NCBI GenBank assembly: GCA_019455245.1
Contig: JACFMR010000001.1
Span: forward strand, 151,512 to 215,511
Source: Opitutaceae bacterium
GTDB lineage: Bacteria; Verrucomicrobiota; Verrucomicrobiia; Opitutales; Opitutaceae
DNA: 64,000 bases
Reading direction: 5' to 3'
The position numbers and the translations under genes are program-made. The notes under the pieces were generated by a model. It worked only from the letters and a program-made list of their open reading frames with translations, was not told where the DNA came from and made no database searches. Shown in pieces: positions 44,018-53,156 of the stretch; position 1 is the first letter of the stretch; every line of letters starts with the position of its first letter.

Positions 44018-46737
44018 CACCCTGCCGCATGAAGTACCCCGACTTTCTCCGCTTCCGGTCCACCGCGTGGCGCGCCTGGACCCTGGGGATGTTGGTGCTG
44101 ATCTGCAGCCTCGGCACGGGCGCACAGGTCAGCACGGGGGACAAGATCAAGCTGATGACCGCCGCGCTGCAGGCACGGGACGCGGGGGATTACGCCACCG
44201 CGAGCCGGATCCTGCGCGAACTGCAGGCTTATTCCCCGGACGATCCTTCGCTCAAGCGGCTGTTAGCGGAGATCGGGCTAAAAGCGGGCGCGGCGGCGCC
44301 GGCGTTCGACATCGCGTCAGTGGACGAGGAGGCTGAGGCCATCGCGCGGGCTGAGACCGGGCGGTTGCGCAACCTGATGTCCGCCGCCGAAGCCCGACGG
44401 CAGACGGCGCGGCAACTGGCCCGGGAAAAGCGTTACGACGAGGCGATTGCACAACTTGAAGACACCCTGGCCGAATTGCCGCTGAATCCGCTGACCCAGG
44501 CGGTGTTCAACGCCACGCAGACGGACCAGAGCGCGCTTTTGCTTGAGCAGGCGCGATGGCGGTTGCAGCACGACGACCTGACGGGGGCGCGGATCGCGCT
44601 GGGCAAATACCGGCAAATGAATCCCGATGATCGCACCGGTGAGAGTTTGGCGCAGGACATCGAGGCCGCCGAGGCGCACCGTCTGACGGCGCGCGTGGAA
44701 GCGGGCGCACCCATCGTGCAGGTTTCCACTCCGGACGACACGGTGGAGCGTTTGCTGCTCCGGGCCCGCGGCCAATACGTGGCGGGTGAGCAGGCGGCGG
44801 CGCTGCGGACTTACGACGAGGTGCTGGCAATTGCGCCACAGCATGACGAGGCCCGGCGCTTCAGCGCCCGCATCCGGCAGGAAATGAATGTGGTGGACGG
44901 GCAGACCCGCGCCACCACCCGCCGCGAGCTGCTCGCCGAGGTGGACCGCAGCTGGAGCCGTCCAACGGTTTTCGAGGAGCAGCAGCACGCCCAGGCCGCC
45001 GAGAGCAACGCCGCGCCGCTGCTGCGCAAGCTCAACGACATTGTTTTGCCGAGCGTCAGTTTCACCCGGGTTGAGATCGGGCGCGTGGTGAGCGCATTGG
45101 GTGCGGCCTCGGAGGAATTTGACCGGTCCGGTTCGGTTCCGAAAGGCGTGAATATCGTGCTGCTTGATCCGGAAGGGCAGAATCCCGCGGTCACATTGAC
45201 CCTGCGCAACACCAGCCTGCGTCGCGTGCTGGATTTTGTGACGCAGTCCGTCGGCTACCAATACGAGGTGCAGGCCGATGCGGTGGTGGTCCGCCCCGGC
45301 GGGGAGAGTACCACGCTCGACACGGCATTTTTTCCGGTCTCGCGCGCCACGGTCCTGCGCATGACGGGCGGTGCCGGGGGCAATGCCGTGATTTCGTCCG
45401 ATCCGTTTTCCTCGACCGGGAGCGGCAACGATCCCATGCGATCCGGCAGCGAGGCGCCGGCGATGCAGGCGTTCTTGCAGCAGGCCGGGGTCAATTTCGA
45501 GGCCACGGCGGGCAGCAGCCTCGCCTATGACGGCTCATCGATCATCGTGACGCAGACGGCACGCAATCTGGAGCGCATCCGCAACATTCTGAACCGCTAC
45601 AACGACATCCGCCAGGTGGAGATCGAGGCGAAGTTCATGGAGGTGCAGGAAGGCGCGCTGGAGGAACTCGGTGTCAACTGGAATGTCGCGACCAAGGCCA
45701 CACAACGGAACGCCGGGGCCCAGGCGCAGTATCGGACGGCGGGGCGAAGCCTGGCCTCGGCCTTCAACAGCAACATCACGAGCCAGCAGGGCGGCATTAT
45801 CAGTCCGGCGGTGCCCATCGTTTTCAACGATGCGGACGGCAACGGGGTGATGGATCCGGGCGAAACCATCATCCAGCAGGGACGCGAGGCCATCAATCTG
45901 CCCATTGTGAACAACGCGCCGCAGATCCCCGGCACGGCCTATCTCGGCGCCGGGGCGAATGCCTTGGCCAACATCACGGGTGTGATCGGTGAGTTTGACG
46001 TCAACGCCGTCGTGCGGGCGCTCTCGCAGCAGCAGGGCACGGACCTGCTCAGCGCGCCCAAGGTCACGGTGCTCTCGGGCAACCCCGCCACGATCACCGT
46101 GGCGCAGGAGCTGCGTTATCCGCAGAGCTTCGGCCAAACGCAGAGCCAGGTGGGCACGGGCAGTGCGAGCGGCGGTGGTTCCGCCGGTGTTGCGATCACC
46201 GCCGGCACGCCGCAGGAATTCACCACGCGCAACGTGGGCGTGGAGTTGAAAGTCACGCCGACGGTGGAGGAGGATGACTACAGCATCAGTCTCGACCTGA
46301 ATCCCAAGGTCACCGAGTTCGACGGGTTCGTGGAATACGGCGGACCGAGCGTGGCCATCTCGGGGAGCACCACGGTCAACGTGCCCTCGGGTTTTTATCA
46401 GCCGATCTTCTCGGTGCGCGACATATCCACCAAGGTTACGATCTGGGACGGTGCCACGCTGATCATGGGCGGGCTGACACGGGAGGAGGTCAAGAAGGTC
46501 AATGACAAGGTGCCGGTTTTGGGCGACCTGCCGTTGCTGGGCCGGATGTTTCGCTCGAAGGGCGAAAGCGCGCAGAAGCGCAACCTGCTGATCTTTGTCA
46601 CGGCCAATTTGCTCAGTCCCGGCGGCTCGCCGAAGAAGCAGGCGGTGGGCGGGGTGGCGCCGAATTCGTTGTTCCAGAACCCCGTGATCATCACACCCGG
46701 CGGGGCCGGGGTGCGGAGCGACCGTGAGCAGAACTGA
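44014..46737 (+). CDS. pilQ: PilQ/GspD-type secretin with N-terminal TPR region
   Basis: A 907-residue outer-membrane secretin. It has a signal or anchor helix (about 18-37), a TPR region (about 40-290, DAGDYATASRILRELQAYSP), a short coiled linker, an STN-like and N-domain part (about 340-500, INIVLLDPEGQ-type VNIVLLDPEGQNPAVTLTL). The secretin core begins near residue 534 (VEIEAKFMEVQEGALEEL), with QQQGTDLLSAPKVTVLSG and the closing VPVLGDLPLLGRMFRSK (about 832). Extra TPR units are unusual for PilQ and may recruit partners. It overlaps the PilP-like gene by 4 bp; a second ATG at 44029 is possible. Confidence 0.92.
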   Translation: MTPCRMKYPDFLRFRSTAWRAWTLGMLVLICSLGTGAQVSTGDKIKLMTAALQARDAGDYATASRILRELQAYSPDDPSLKRLLAEIGLKAGAAAPAFDIASVDEEAEAIARAETGRLRNLMSAAEARRQTARQLAREKRYDEAIAQLEDTLAELPLNPLTQAVFNATQTDQSALLLEQARWRLQHDDLTGARIALGKYRQMNPDDRTGESLAQDIEAAEAHRLTARVEAGAPIVQVSTPDDTVERLLLRARGQYVAGEQAAALRTYDEVLAIAPQHDEARRFSARIRQEMNVVDGQTRATTRRELLAEVDRSWSRPTVFEEQQHAQAAESNAAPLLRKLNDIVLPSVSFTRVEIGRVVSALGAASEEFDRSGSVPKGVNIVLLDPEGQNPAVTLTLRNTSLRRVLDFVTQSVGYQYEVQADAVVVRPGGESTTLDTAFFPVSRATVLRMTGGAGGNAVISSDPFSSTGSGNDPMRSGSEAPAMQAFLQQAGVNFEATAGSSLAYDGSSIIVTQTARNLERIRNILNRYNDIRQVEIEAKFMEVQEGALEELGVNWNVATKATQRNAGAQAQYRTAGRSLASAFNSNITSQQGGIISPAVPIVFNDADGNGVMDPGETIIQQGREAINLPIVNNAPQIPGTAYLGAGANALANITGVIGEFDVNAVVRALSQQQGTDLLSAPKVTVLSGNPATITVAQELRYPQSFGQTQSQVGTGSASGGGSAGVAITAGTPQEFTTRNVGVELKVTPTVEEDDYSISLDLNPKVTEFDGFVEYGGPSVAISGSTTVNVPSGFYQPIFSVRDISTKVTIWDGATLIMGGLTREEVKKVNDKVPVLGDLPLLGRMFRSKGESAQKRNLLIFVTANLLSPGGSPKKQAVGGVAPNSLFQNPVIITPGGAGVRSDREQN

Positions 46738-46794
46738 GCGCCACGGAGGTTGGGGATTTACGCGGCCGCAGTCGGAGGAAGGGCTGCGCGCATC

Positions 46795-46914
46795 ATGGCG
46801 AAATGGCTGTTGGTAGACAGTTTCAACCGTACGTTCCGGGCGTTCAACGGGAGGTTGGAGCTCCCGCTGTCAGCTCGAGCCAGCACTCTTTCATCGACAG
46901 CGTTGCACGTCTAA
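46795..46914 (+). pseudogene. Truncated 5-prime copy of the downstream 5-prime-3-prime exonuclease gene
   Basis: The frame from ATG 46795 reads MAKWLLVDSFN..., 39 codons then a stop. Its first 18 codons match those of the exonuclease gene at 48852 in 44 of 54 bases and 13 of 18 residues. The upstream TTTACGCG also recurs at the same distance (37 versus 33 bp). After codon 18 similarity stops. It therefore looks like a decayed, partial duplicate. The TPR gene in between is on the opposite strand. Confidence 0.75.
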
Positions 46915-46971
46915 CCGGAACGGCGCTTGGGGGGGAAGCACGGGATTGCCGAGCGCGTCGGTCTGGGCGGG

Positions 46972-48735
46972 TCACTGAAATTTCTGTTGGATCTCCGCAA
47001 ACTCGCTGCGCTTGTAGGTGAGCCAGTTGAGGGCTTCGTCGGTCCAATCCCTGATCTTCCTCGGCGCATTCGGGAAGCGGTCGCGGAAGGCTCCGAGGTC
47101 TTTGATGAGTTGGTCCACGCCCACCATGGAGCTCTTTTTGGCGTCCCAGGCCATTTGCTTGTAGGTGCGCGAGCGGTTCATGTCGCCGCGATTGGCGTCT
47201 TTGCTGGTGCGCAGAACTTCCTGTGCCCGGGCCATGTGCTGCGCGGCGGTCCTGTCGGTTCCCTCGATATAGTCGCGAGCCTGCCGGAAGCGGGTGCTGA
47301 GGCTCTCGAATTGCGCGGCCATGTCCGCGTTGGTCTTGGCCTCGGCGGCGCGCTCCGCGGTGAAGGAATTGGTTCGCTTGTTGTATTTCTCCACCGCACG
47401 TTTGACGCGGTCAGAGTTGGGGTCGAGTTCGACGGCTTTCATCAGCCACTCGCCCGCTTCCTTGTAGTCCTTGGCCTGCTGCTCGGTCGTCAATCCGCCT
47501 CTCATTTGCACGTTTTCCGCCACTTCGAGGGCGGCGAGAACCGCGAACGGCTTGTCCTTGGCCGGATCGTGATCTCGCACGATGGCGCGCATCGCCTGCT
47601 CCGCCTTGGCTCCGATGACGCGGGCGTGCAAATGGTAGAGCAGGCGCAGGTTGCCGGGATTCGCGCGGAGCAGGCTTTCCAGGTAATCGTCTTGGCGGAG
47701 GCGCACCGGATCGGTGCCGGCCACGCCGGACGGAATGAAAGCGAAGACCGCGGCGAGGAGTCGGCCTTGTTCGAGCGCATAATCACTGCTCGCGAAGGCG
47801 GCCTTGAAGTCTTCGAGGATTTGGTAAACGCGGGCCGGATCGCGACCTTCTTCAAACTGGCTGCGGCAGGTGCGCTGCAGCCCATTCCACATCCGGGCGT
47901 CCTGGGGCAGCTTCCGGTAGCCTCGAAAATAGCTGTCAAAAGCGGCGGCCGGGTCCTCCTTGAATTCGTGATACTGACCGAGCAGGAACAACGCTTCCGG
48001 ATGATCCGGGACGAGCTCCAGCGCGCGATCGACATCGGTCTTGATCGCCTCGAAGTCCTCGTAGCGCGACTTGGGCTCGTTCAGCTCGTGGATGAGGATC
48101 GCGCGCCGGACTAGCAGCTCGGCGTCGTTGGGACTCAGGTCGATGGCATCGTTGAAATTTTCCAGCCCCCGGATCGGCTGTTTTAAATCGATAAAGATCA
48201 GGCCGCGGATCCACCGGAACCCGCTGTTCTCCGGCTCCAACTCGATGGCGGCGTCGGCGTCTTCCAACGCCTCCGCGGGACGCTGCAGCATGCGCAGGAC
48301 GCGGGCGCGATTGATGTGGGCCTTCGCCAGCTGCGGATCGTGCTGCACGGCCGAGGTGAAGTCGGCGAGGGCGGTGTTGTGGTCCTTCTTCCACTCGAGG
48401 TTCAGCAGTCCGCGCAGGTTGAGCGCGGTGGCGTTGCGCGGATACTCGCCGAGGAGCGCGTTCACCGTTTTCCACGCCTCCTCGAGCTTGCGCTCGAAGT
48501 AGAGCAGGCGCGCCTGCTCGAGCAGGGCGCCTTCGTTCCACGACGAGCGAGCCAGCACGATCGCCAGGTCTGCGCGGGCCTGGTCGAACAGGCGACGGTC
48601 GTTGGCCTGGCGGGCGCGCTCGACGAGCGCCGCGTTGTCCTGGGCGGAGGCGAGCGGGGCGAGGAGTGCACCGCCGGCGCAACAGAGGACGAGCAACAGG
48701 GAATGCCGATATTTCCGGGGCAGGGGAAAACGCAT
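46972..48735 (-). CDS. Secreted TPR-repeat protein
   Basis: This 587-residue protein starts at the ATG at 48735 (MRFPLPRKYRHSLLLVLC). It has a Sec signal peptide ending ASAQD. From about residue 20 there are TPR units in tandem (LLEQARLLYFERKLEEAWKT, ALNLRGLLNLEWKKDHNTAL, AHINRARVLRMLQRPAEALE) up to about residue 240, followed by a helical C-terminal half (FESLSTRFRQARDYIEGTDR). It is likely a periplasmic scaffold; no enzymatic motif is visible. It lies in reverse orientation between a truncated copy and the intact copy of the exonuclease gene, suggesting an insertion. Confidence 0.8.
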   Translation of the reverse strand: MRFPLPRKYRHSLLLVLCCAGGALLAPLASAQDNAALVERARQANDRRLFDQARADLAIVLARSSWNEGALLEQARLLYFERKLEEAWKTVNALLGEYPRNATALNLRGLLNLEWKKDHNTALADFTSAVQHDPQLAKAHINRARVLRMLQRPAEALEDADAAIELEPENSGFRWIRGLIFIDLKQPIRGLENFNDAIDLSPNDAELLVRRAILIHELNEPKSRYEDFEAIKTDVDRALELVPDHPEALFLLGQYHEFKEDPAAAFDSYFRGYRKLPQDARMWNGLQRTCRSQFEEGRDPARVYQILEDFKAAFASSDYALEQGRLLAAVFAFIPSGVAGTDPVRLRQDDYLESLLRANPGNLRLLYHLHARVIGAKAEQAMRAIVRDHDPAKDKPFAVLAALEVAENVQMRGGLTTEQQAKDYKEAGEWLMKAVELDPNSDRVKRAVEKYNKRTNSFTAERAAEAKTNADMAAQFESLSTRFRQARDYIEGTDRTAAQHMARAQEVLRTSKDANRGDMNRSRTYKQMAWDAKKSSMVGVDQLIKDLGAFRDRFPNAPRKIRDWTDEALNWLTYKRSEFAEIQQKFQ

Positions 48736-48851
48736 GGGCGCGACACTGGGAAGAGTCAGAGCCCGAATCAAGGTGTGAACCGCGCACCCAGGTTTGCGAT
48801 GCAGGTTGAAATATGGGTTTACGCGTTCACACGAATCGCTTTCGTCGGCAC

Positions 48852-49733
48852 ATGTCGAAATGGCTGCTGGTGGACGGTTTTAACCTGGCGTTCCGGGCGT
48901 TCTTCGGAATGCCTGAATTGACACGGAGCGACGGTTTTCCCACCGGTGCCTTGCACGGTTGGGTCAAATCGCTGTGGAAACTGGAGGATGACCAGAAGCC
49001 GGCGGCCACCCTGGTGTTTTTCGATCTGGGCGGTTCGCAGGACCGCCTGGCGCTGCATCCGGAATACAAGGCACAACGGCAGGAAACGCCTGAGGCGCTG
49101 GAAAAGCAGATCCCGGTGATCAAGCAACTGACGCGGGCCATGGGGCTGGTGGGGGTGGAGCGCGACGGGGTGGAGTCCGACGATTTGTTGGCCGCCCAGG
49201 CCGTGGCCTTGGCGCAGGATGGCCACGAAGTGTTGATTGTCAGCGCGGACAAGGATTTTGCCCAGGTGGTCAACGACCGTATCAAGCTCCTGCTGCCGCC
49301 GCCGACCGCGAACCCGAAGCTGGGTTGGCGCGTGCTCGACTCGGCCGGCGTGAGGGAAAAATTCGGCGTCACACCGGCACAGATTGCCGACTACCTGGCG
49401 CTGGTCGGCGACACGGCGGACAACATCCCCGGGCTGGCCGGGGTGGGCCCGAAGACGGCGGCGAAGTGGCTGCAAGAGCACGGCGCGCTGGAGGCGGTGA
49501 TCGCCAATGCCGCGGTGCTGAAACCGGACCGGTTTCGCGAAACGGTTGCAAGCAATGCGGACCGGCTGCGGTTGAACCGGCAGCTGACGACGTTCAATCT
49601 CGCGTTGCCGACGGTCGGGGCCGTGCGCGGCGAACCTCAGGTGGGGGAATTGCTCCGCCTGTTGGAAGAGCTGGAAATGAAGTCCACGCTCACCGAGGCC
49701 CGGAAACGCTACACGCAGCCGGAGCTGTTTTAG
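48852..49733 (+). CDS. 5-prime-3-prime exonuclease (FEN domain, Pol I-like)
   Basis: This 293-residue stand-alone FEN-type nuclease starts at ATG 48852 (MSKWLLVDGFNLAFRAF). The metal-binding acids sit in LLVDGFNLAFRAF, GVESDDLLAAQAV and SADKDFAQVV; LVGDTADNIPGLAGVGPKTA is the helix-hairpin-helix that binds DNA. It removes flaps or RNA primers like the N-terminal domain of DNA polymerase I. A longer start at 48813 is less likely. It overlaps the convergent response-regulator gene by 4 bp. A decayed copy of its 5-prime end lies at 46795. Confidence 0.92.
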   Translation: MSKWLLVDGFNLAFRAFFGMPELTRSDGFPTGALHGWVKSLWKLEDDQKPAATLVFFDLGGSQDRLALHPEYKAQRQETPEALEKQIPVIKQLTRAMGLVGVERDGVESDDLLAAQAVALAQDGHEVLIVSADKDFAQVVNDRIKLLLPPPTANPKLGWRVLDSAGVREKFGVTPAQIADYLALVGDTADNIPGLAGVGPKTAAKWLQEHGALEAVIANAAVLKPDRFRETVASNADRLRLNRQLTTFNLALPTVGAVRGEPQVGELLRLLEELEMKSTLTEARKRYTQPELF

Positions 49734-50488
49734 CGGCCCTCGGGCGAAATGCCCCGGGGATCAAAGATGTAACCGATGCCGTGCACGGTGCGGAAGGCAT
49801 CGAGGCTCAGGCCGTGCTTTTTGTAGAGATCGCGCACTTTCACGACATACTGGTCGAGCGAGCGGCTGCGGATGTCGGCATGCACGCCCCAGACGGAATG
49901 GATGAGCGCCTTGCGGGTGATGACGACCGCTTGGTTGGCGTTGAGGTAGGCGAGGATGCCGAGTTCCTTGCGGCCGATTTTTTCCACCGTGCCGGCGGGG
50001 AAGGTGATTTCCAGGCGTTCGGGGCTGATGTGCGCTCCGCAAAAATCAAACGGCCCGTCGCTGACGCGCACGTTCTTGGTGACGTTTTGGTCGCGGCTGA
50101 TCTCTGCGCGGCGCAGTACGGCGCGGATGCGCGCAATGAGTTCGGGGAAACTGAAAGGCTTGGTGATGTAGTCATCGCCGCCCATGTCGAGGGCCCGCAC
50201 CTTGCTGGCCTCCTCGTCGTTGCCGGTCAGAAAAATGGTGGGAACCGTGATGTCGTGCAACTTGAGTTCCTCGAGCAGGGCGAAGCCGGTCTGGTCCGGC
50301 AGGCCGATGTCGAGCAGCATCAGGTTGGCGAAATTTTTGCGCAGAAACCGGATCGCGGGGGCGGCGCGGTCGTAAACCTGCGACTGCATGCCCGCTTCCT
50401 CCAGATGGATGGAGATAAGCCGTGAAAGCTCGGGCTCATCCTCCACGACCAGGATCAGGGGTTTGGGTTCGGCGCGCAAGGTGGACAT
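49730..50488 (-). CDS. OmpR-family response regulator
   Basis: A 252-residue DNA-binding response regulator. The receiver has Asp60 (LMLLDIGLPD) as the phosphorylation site, Thr88 in IFLTGN and Lys110 in DYITKPF. The C-terminal winged-helix domain shows GRKELGILAYLNANQAVVITRKALIHSVWG and DQYVVKVRDLYKK, typical of OmpR/PhoB proteins. The ATG at 50488 (MSTLRAEPK) is chosen. No histidine kinase is next to it; the nearest is 16 kb away. A perfect TTGACA hexamer lies upstream. Confidence 0.93.
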   Translation of the reverse strand: MSTLRAEPKPLILVVEDEPELSRLISIHLEEAGMQSQVYDRAAPAIRFLRKNFANLMLLDIGLPDQTGFALLEELKLHDITVPTIFLTGNDEEASKVRALDMGGDDYITKPFSFPELIARIRAVLRRAEISRDQNVTKNVRVSDGPFDFCGAHISPERLEITFPAGTVEKIGRKELGILAYLNANQAVVITRKALIHSVWGVHADIRSRSLDQYVVKVRDLYKKHGLSLDAFRTVHGIGYIFDPRGISPEGR

Positions 50489-50504
50489 GAGGCAGGCAGG
50501 CTGC

Positions 50505-50533
50505 AGGACATGCCGCCAGCCTGTGGTTGTCAA
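50505..50533 (-). promoter_or_regulatory. Candidate promoter of the response-regulator gene
   Basis: On the minus strand a perfect TTGACA (50533-50528) is followed 17 nt later by TGTCCT (50510-50505), a weak -10 with three matches. The transcription start would lie about 10 nt before the ATG. The -35 is convincing and the -10 is not. Confidence 0.35.
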
Positions 50534-50638
50534 AACCAACCTTTCATGTCCCGCATTGGCCGGACTTATAGAATCGGACCGGGCACGGTCCGCGCTCGTG
50601 TCGTGGCGGGCATGGCCTTATCCCATCGGCTGGTCTCC

Positions 50639-51323
50639 ATGTATCCCATGCGCATAGGTCTGTTCCGGTTGGCGCTGATCGTCGGTCCGCTTTGGTTCGG
50701 GTATGCCTGCAGCACCAAGGTTGAGGTGCCCACGGGAGGCATGGTGATTTCGGAACGGCCGAAGATGACGCCGCCGATCATGCTCACGGACATCAATCCC
50801 TGGCGGCGGGCCGAGATGATAGCCGCGGAGGTGCCCCATTCGAGCCTGCTCGTGGTGCACGGCGACACCTTTTTCCCGGTAGTATCCCGGCGGAACCATC
50901 TTGGTCATCCAGCGGCTCAGCCTCGAGAACCTGCGTCCGGGGATGACCGTGGGGTTCAGCCGTGATTGGGGCAACCCGCTGGCCCTGTCGGTGCACGTGC
51001 TCGATACCCAGCTGCCGGAAGGAGACTGGATGACCGGACGGCTGGGCGTGGACGTGCGGATCAATCGCATCCGGCTCGATGACAAAACGTATGCGGGCAC
51101 GGTGGTGGCGGCGGTGCGCCGGCCGGAAGGCGCGGATGATCCCATGGCGGCCCCCGAGCTGTTGCGCATGACCTCGCAGCTATACTGCAGCATGCAATGC
51201 CACGTCGGCGGTGAAGTACATCCGAAAAACTACCCGGCGGCGCAGGTGGGCGTCTGGACGGAACCCGAACCGAAGAAACCGGCGGAAACCCCGGCGGCCG
51301 CCACCGAGATTTTACTTGAATGA
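50639..51323 (+). pseudogene. Lipoprotein-like gene interrupted by one frameshift
   Basis: Two abutting frames appear to be one gene. The first (ATG 50639 or 50648) reads MRIGLFRLALIVG with a signal sequence and a Cys (YACST), and continues to HGDTFFPV near 50881. The second reads YPGGTILVIQRLSLENLRPG from 50883 to the stop at 51323 and has no sensible start. Removing one base near 50882 joins them smoothly (FFPVYPGGTI). The second half ends in a Pro/Glu-rich tail. A TATAGA -10-like element lies at 50567. It could be a true mutation or a sequence error. Confidence 0.7.
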
Positions 51324-51351
51324 ACGGAGGGCGGAGTGTCCCTTCTCGGGC

Positions 51352-52236
51352 GTGTCCGACCGCAAGCCCATCCTGATGCTCGGACTGCCCAAGGGCAGTC
51401 TCGAGGAAGCCACGAAGAACCTGTTCCAAAAGGCAGGTTGGCGTATCAACACGAGCTCGCGTTCCTACAAGCCGTCGATCGATGATCCCGAACTCGACGG
51501 TCGCTTTGTAAGAGCGCAGGAAGTCAGCCGCTACGTGGAGCACGGTTTCTTTGACTGCGGTCTGACGGGCTACGACTGGATTCGCGAGAACGAGTCCGAC
51601 GTGATCGAGGTTTGCGACCTGATTTACAGCCGCGCGTCGGTGCAGAAATCGCGCTGGGTGCTGTGTGTGCCGGAGGCCTCCGGCATCACCAAGCCCGAGC
51701 AATTGGAGGGCAAGCGGGTGGCCACCGAGATGGTCGGCACCGTGCGGCGGTATTTTGCCGACAGGGGCATCAAGGTGCAGGTGGAGTTCTCGTGGGGCGC
51801 GACCGAGGTGAAGGTGCCCGATCTGGTGGATGCCATCGTCGACATCACCGAAACGGGAAATTCCATCCGCGCCAACAAGCTGCGTATCATCGACACGCTG
51901 TTGGAAACCAACACCAAGCTGATCGCCAACAAACAAAGCTGGGCCAATCCGGTTAAGCGCCGCAAGATCGAGACGATCGCGTTGCTGCTGACCGGGGCGC
52001 TCGAGGCCGAGTCGAAGGTCGGGCTCAAGCTCAACGCCCGCAAGGAGGCGATCGACAACATCATCAAGGCCGTGCCCGCGCTGCGCAACCCGACGCTCTC
52101 GCCGTTGAGCAACCCGGAGTGGGTGGCGATGGAAACCATCATCGACGAGCGCGTGGTCCGCGAGATCATCCCGCAGCTGAAGGCGCTGGGAGCCGAGGGT
52201 ATCGTCGAGTATCCGTTGAACAAAGTCGTTTATTGA
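51352..52236 (+). CDS. hisG: ATP phosphoribosyltransferase (HisG, long form)
   Basis: The 294-residue enzyme makes phosphoribosyl-ATP, the first step of histidine synthesis. It opens LMLGLPKGSLEEATKNLF, followed by DCGLTGYDWIRE and VVDIVETG-type DAIVDITETGNSIRANKL, the PRPP-binding region. The C-terminal about 75 residues form the ACT-like regulatory domain found in the long form (HisG_L), so it works without HisZ and is inhibited by histidine. The GTG at 51352 (MSDRKP) gives this length. No other his gene is adjacent. It overlaps nothing and lies 28 bp past the frameshifted gene. Confidence 0.95.
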   Translation: MSDRKPILMLGLPKGSLEEATKNLFQKAGWRINTSSRSYKPSIDDPELDGRFVRAQEVSRYVEHGFFDCGLTGYDWIRENESDVIEVCDLIYSRASVQKSRWVLCVPEASGITKPEQLEGKRVATEMVGTVRRYFADRGIKVQVEFSWGATEVKVPDLVDAIVDITETGNSIRANKLRIIDTLLETNTKLIANKQSWANPVKRRKIETIALLLTGALEAESKVGLKLNARKEAIDNIIKAVPALRNPTLSPLSNPEWVAMETIIDERVVREIIPQLKALGAEGIVEYPLNKVVY

Positions 52237-52242
52237 GCCGCC

Positions 52243-53118
52243 ATGAAGGTCACCCTCGGACTCCTCCAGCACGCCTGCGGCGCCAACCCCGCCGCCAACC
52301 TCAAGAAAACCCTGGCGCTGGCCGAAAAGGCGGCGAAGCAGGGCGCGCAGATCATCTGCACGCAGGAGCTTTTCCGTTCGCAGTATTTCTGCCAGAACGA
52401 GGATCACGAAAACTTCAAGCTCGCCGAGCCCATCCCGGGGCCGAGCACGCGGGCGTTTCAAAAGCTGGCCCGCAAGCACGGAGTCGTGGTGGTGGCCTCG
52501 CTTTTTGAAAAGCGCACCTCGGGACTCTATCACAACACCGCGGTCATCATCGACGCCGACGGCAAGCTGCTCGGCATCTACCGCAAGATGCACATCCCGG
52601 ATGACCCGCTGTTCTACGAGAAGTTCTACTTCACGCCGGGCGACACGGGCTTCAAGGCGTGGCAGACGAAGTTCGGTAAGATCGGCGTGCTGATCTGCTG
52701 GGACCAATGGTATCCCGAGGGGGCGCGGCTGACCGCGATGCAGGGTGCGGAGATCCTGTTTTATCCGACCGCCATCGGCTGGCATCCGGCAGAGAAAGCC
52801 GAATACGGCGTCAACCAGCACGGCGCCTGGGAAACGATCCAGCGCAGCCATGCCGTGGCCAACGGCTGCTACGTGGCGGCGATCAACCGCGTCGGGCATG
52901 AGACCCCGATCGGCGGCGACGGCATCGAGTTCTGGGGCCAGAGTTTCGTTGCCGGCACCAGCGGACAGATCCTGGCCAAGGCGAGCGTTGACCGGGAGGA
53001 AATCCTGCTCGTGCCGGTGGAGCTCGACACGGTCGATGTCACCCGCACGCACTGGCCGTTCCTGCGTGACCGCCGCATTGACGCTTACGGTGACATCACG
53101 AAGCGTTACATCGACTGA
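52243..53118 (+). CDS. aguB: N-carbamoylputrescine amidase
   Basis: A 291-residue nitrilase-superfamily amidase. The catalytic Glu42 (CTQELFRSQYF), Lys115 (YRKMHIPDD) and Cys152 (GVLICWDQWYPEGAR) are all present. GHETPIGGDGIEFWGQSF is characteristic of the AguB group. It converts N-carbamoylputrescine to putrescine, the last step of the agmatine route to polyamines. It follows hisG after 6 bp and precedes agmatine deiminase, whose product is its substrate. The pair therefore acts in sequence. Confidence 0.94.
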   Translation: MKVTLGLLQHACGANPAANLKKTLALAEKAAKQGAQIICTQELFRSQYFCQNEDHENFKLAEPIPGPSTRAFQKLARKHGVVVVASLFEKRTSGLYHNTAVIIDADGKLLGIYRKMHIPDDPLFYEKFYFTPGDTGFKAWQTKFGKIGVLICWDQWYPEGARLTAMQGAEILFYPTAIGWHPAEKAEYGVNQHGAWETIQRSHAVANGCYVAAINRVGHETPIGGDGIEFWGQSFVAGTSGQILAKASVDREEILLVPVELDTVDVTRTHWPFLRDRRIDAYGDITKRYID

Positions 53119-53156
53119 AGGCAGGGACGCCCCGCCACAATGAACGGCGCAATCCT

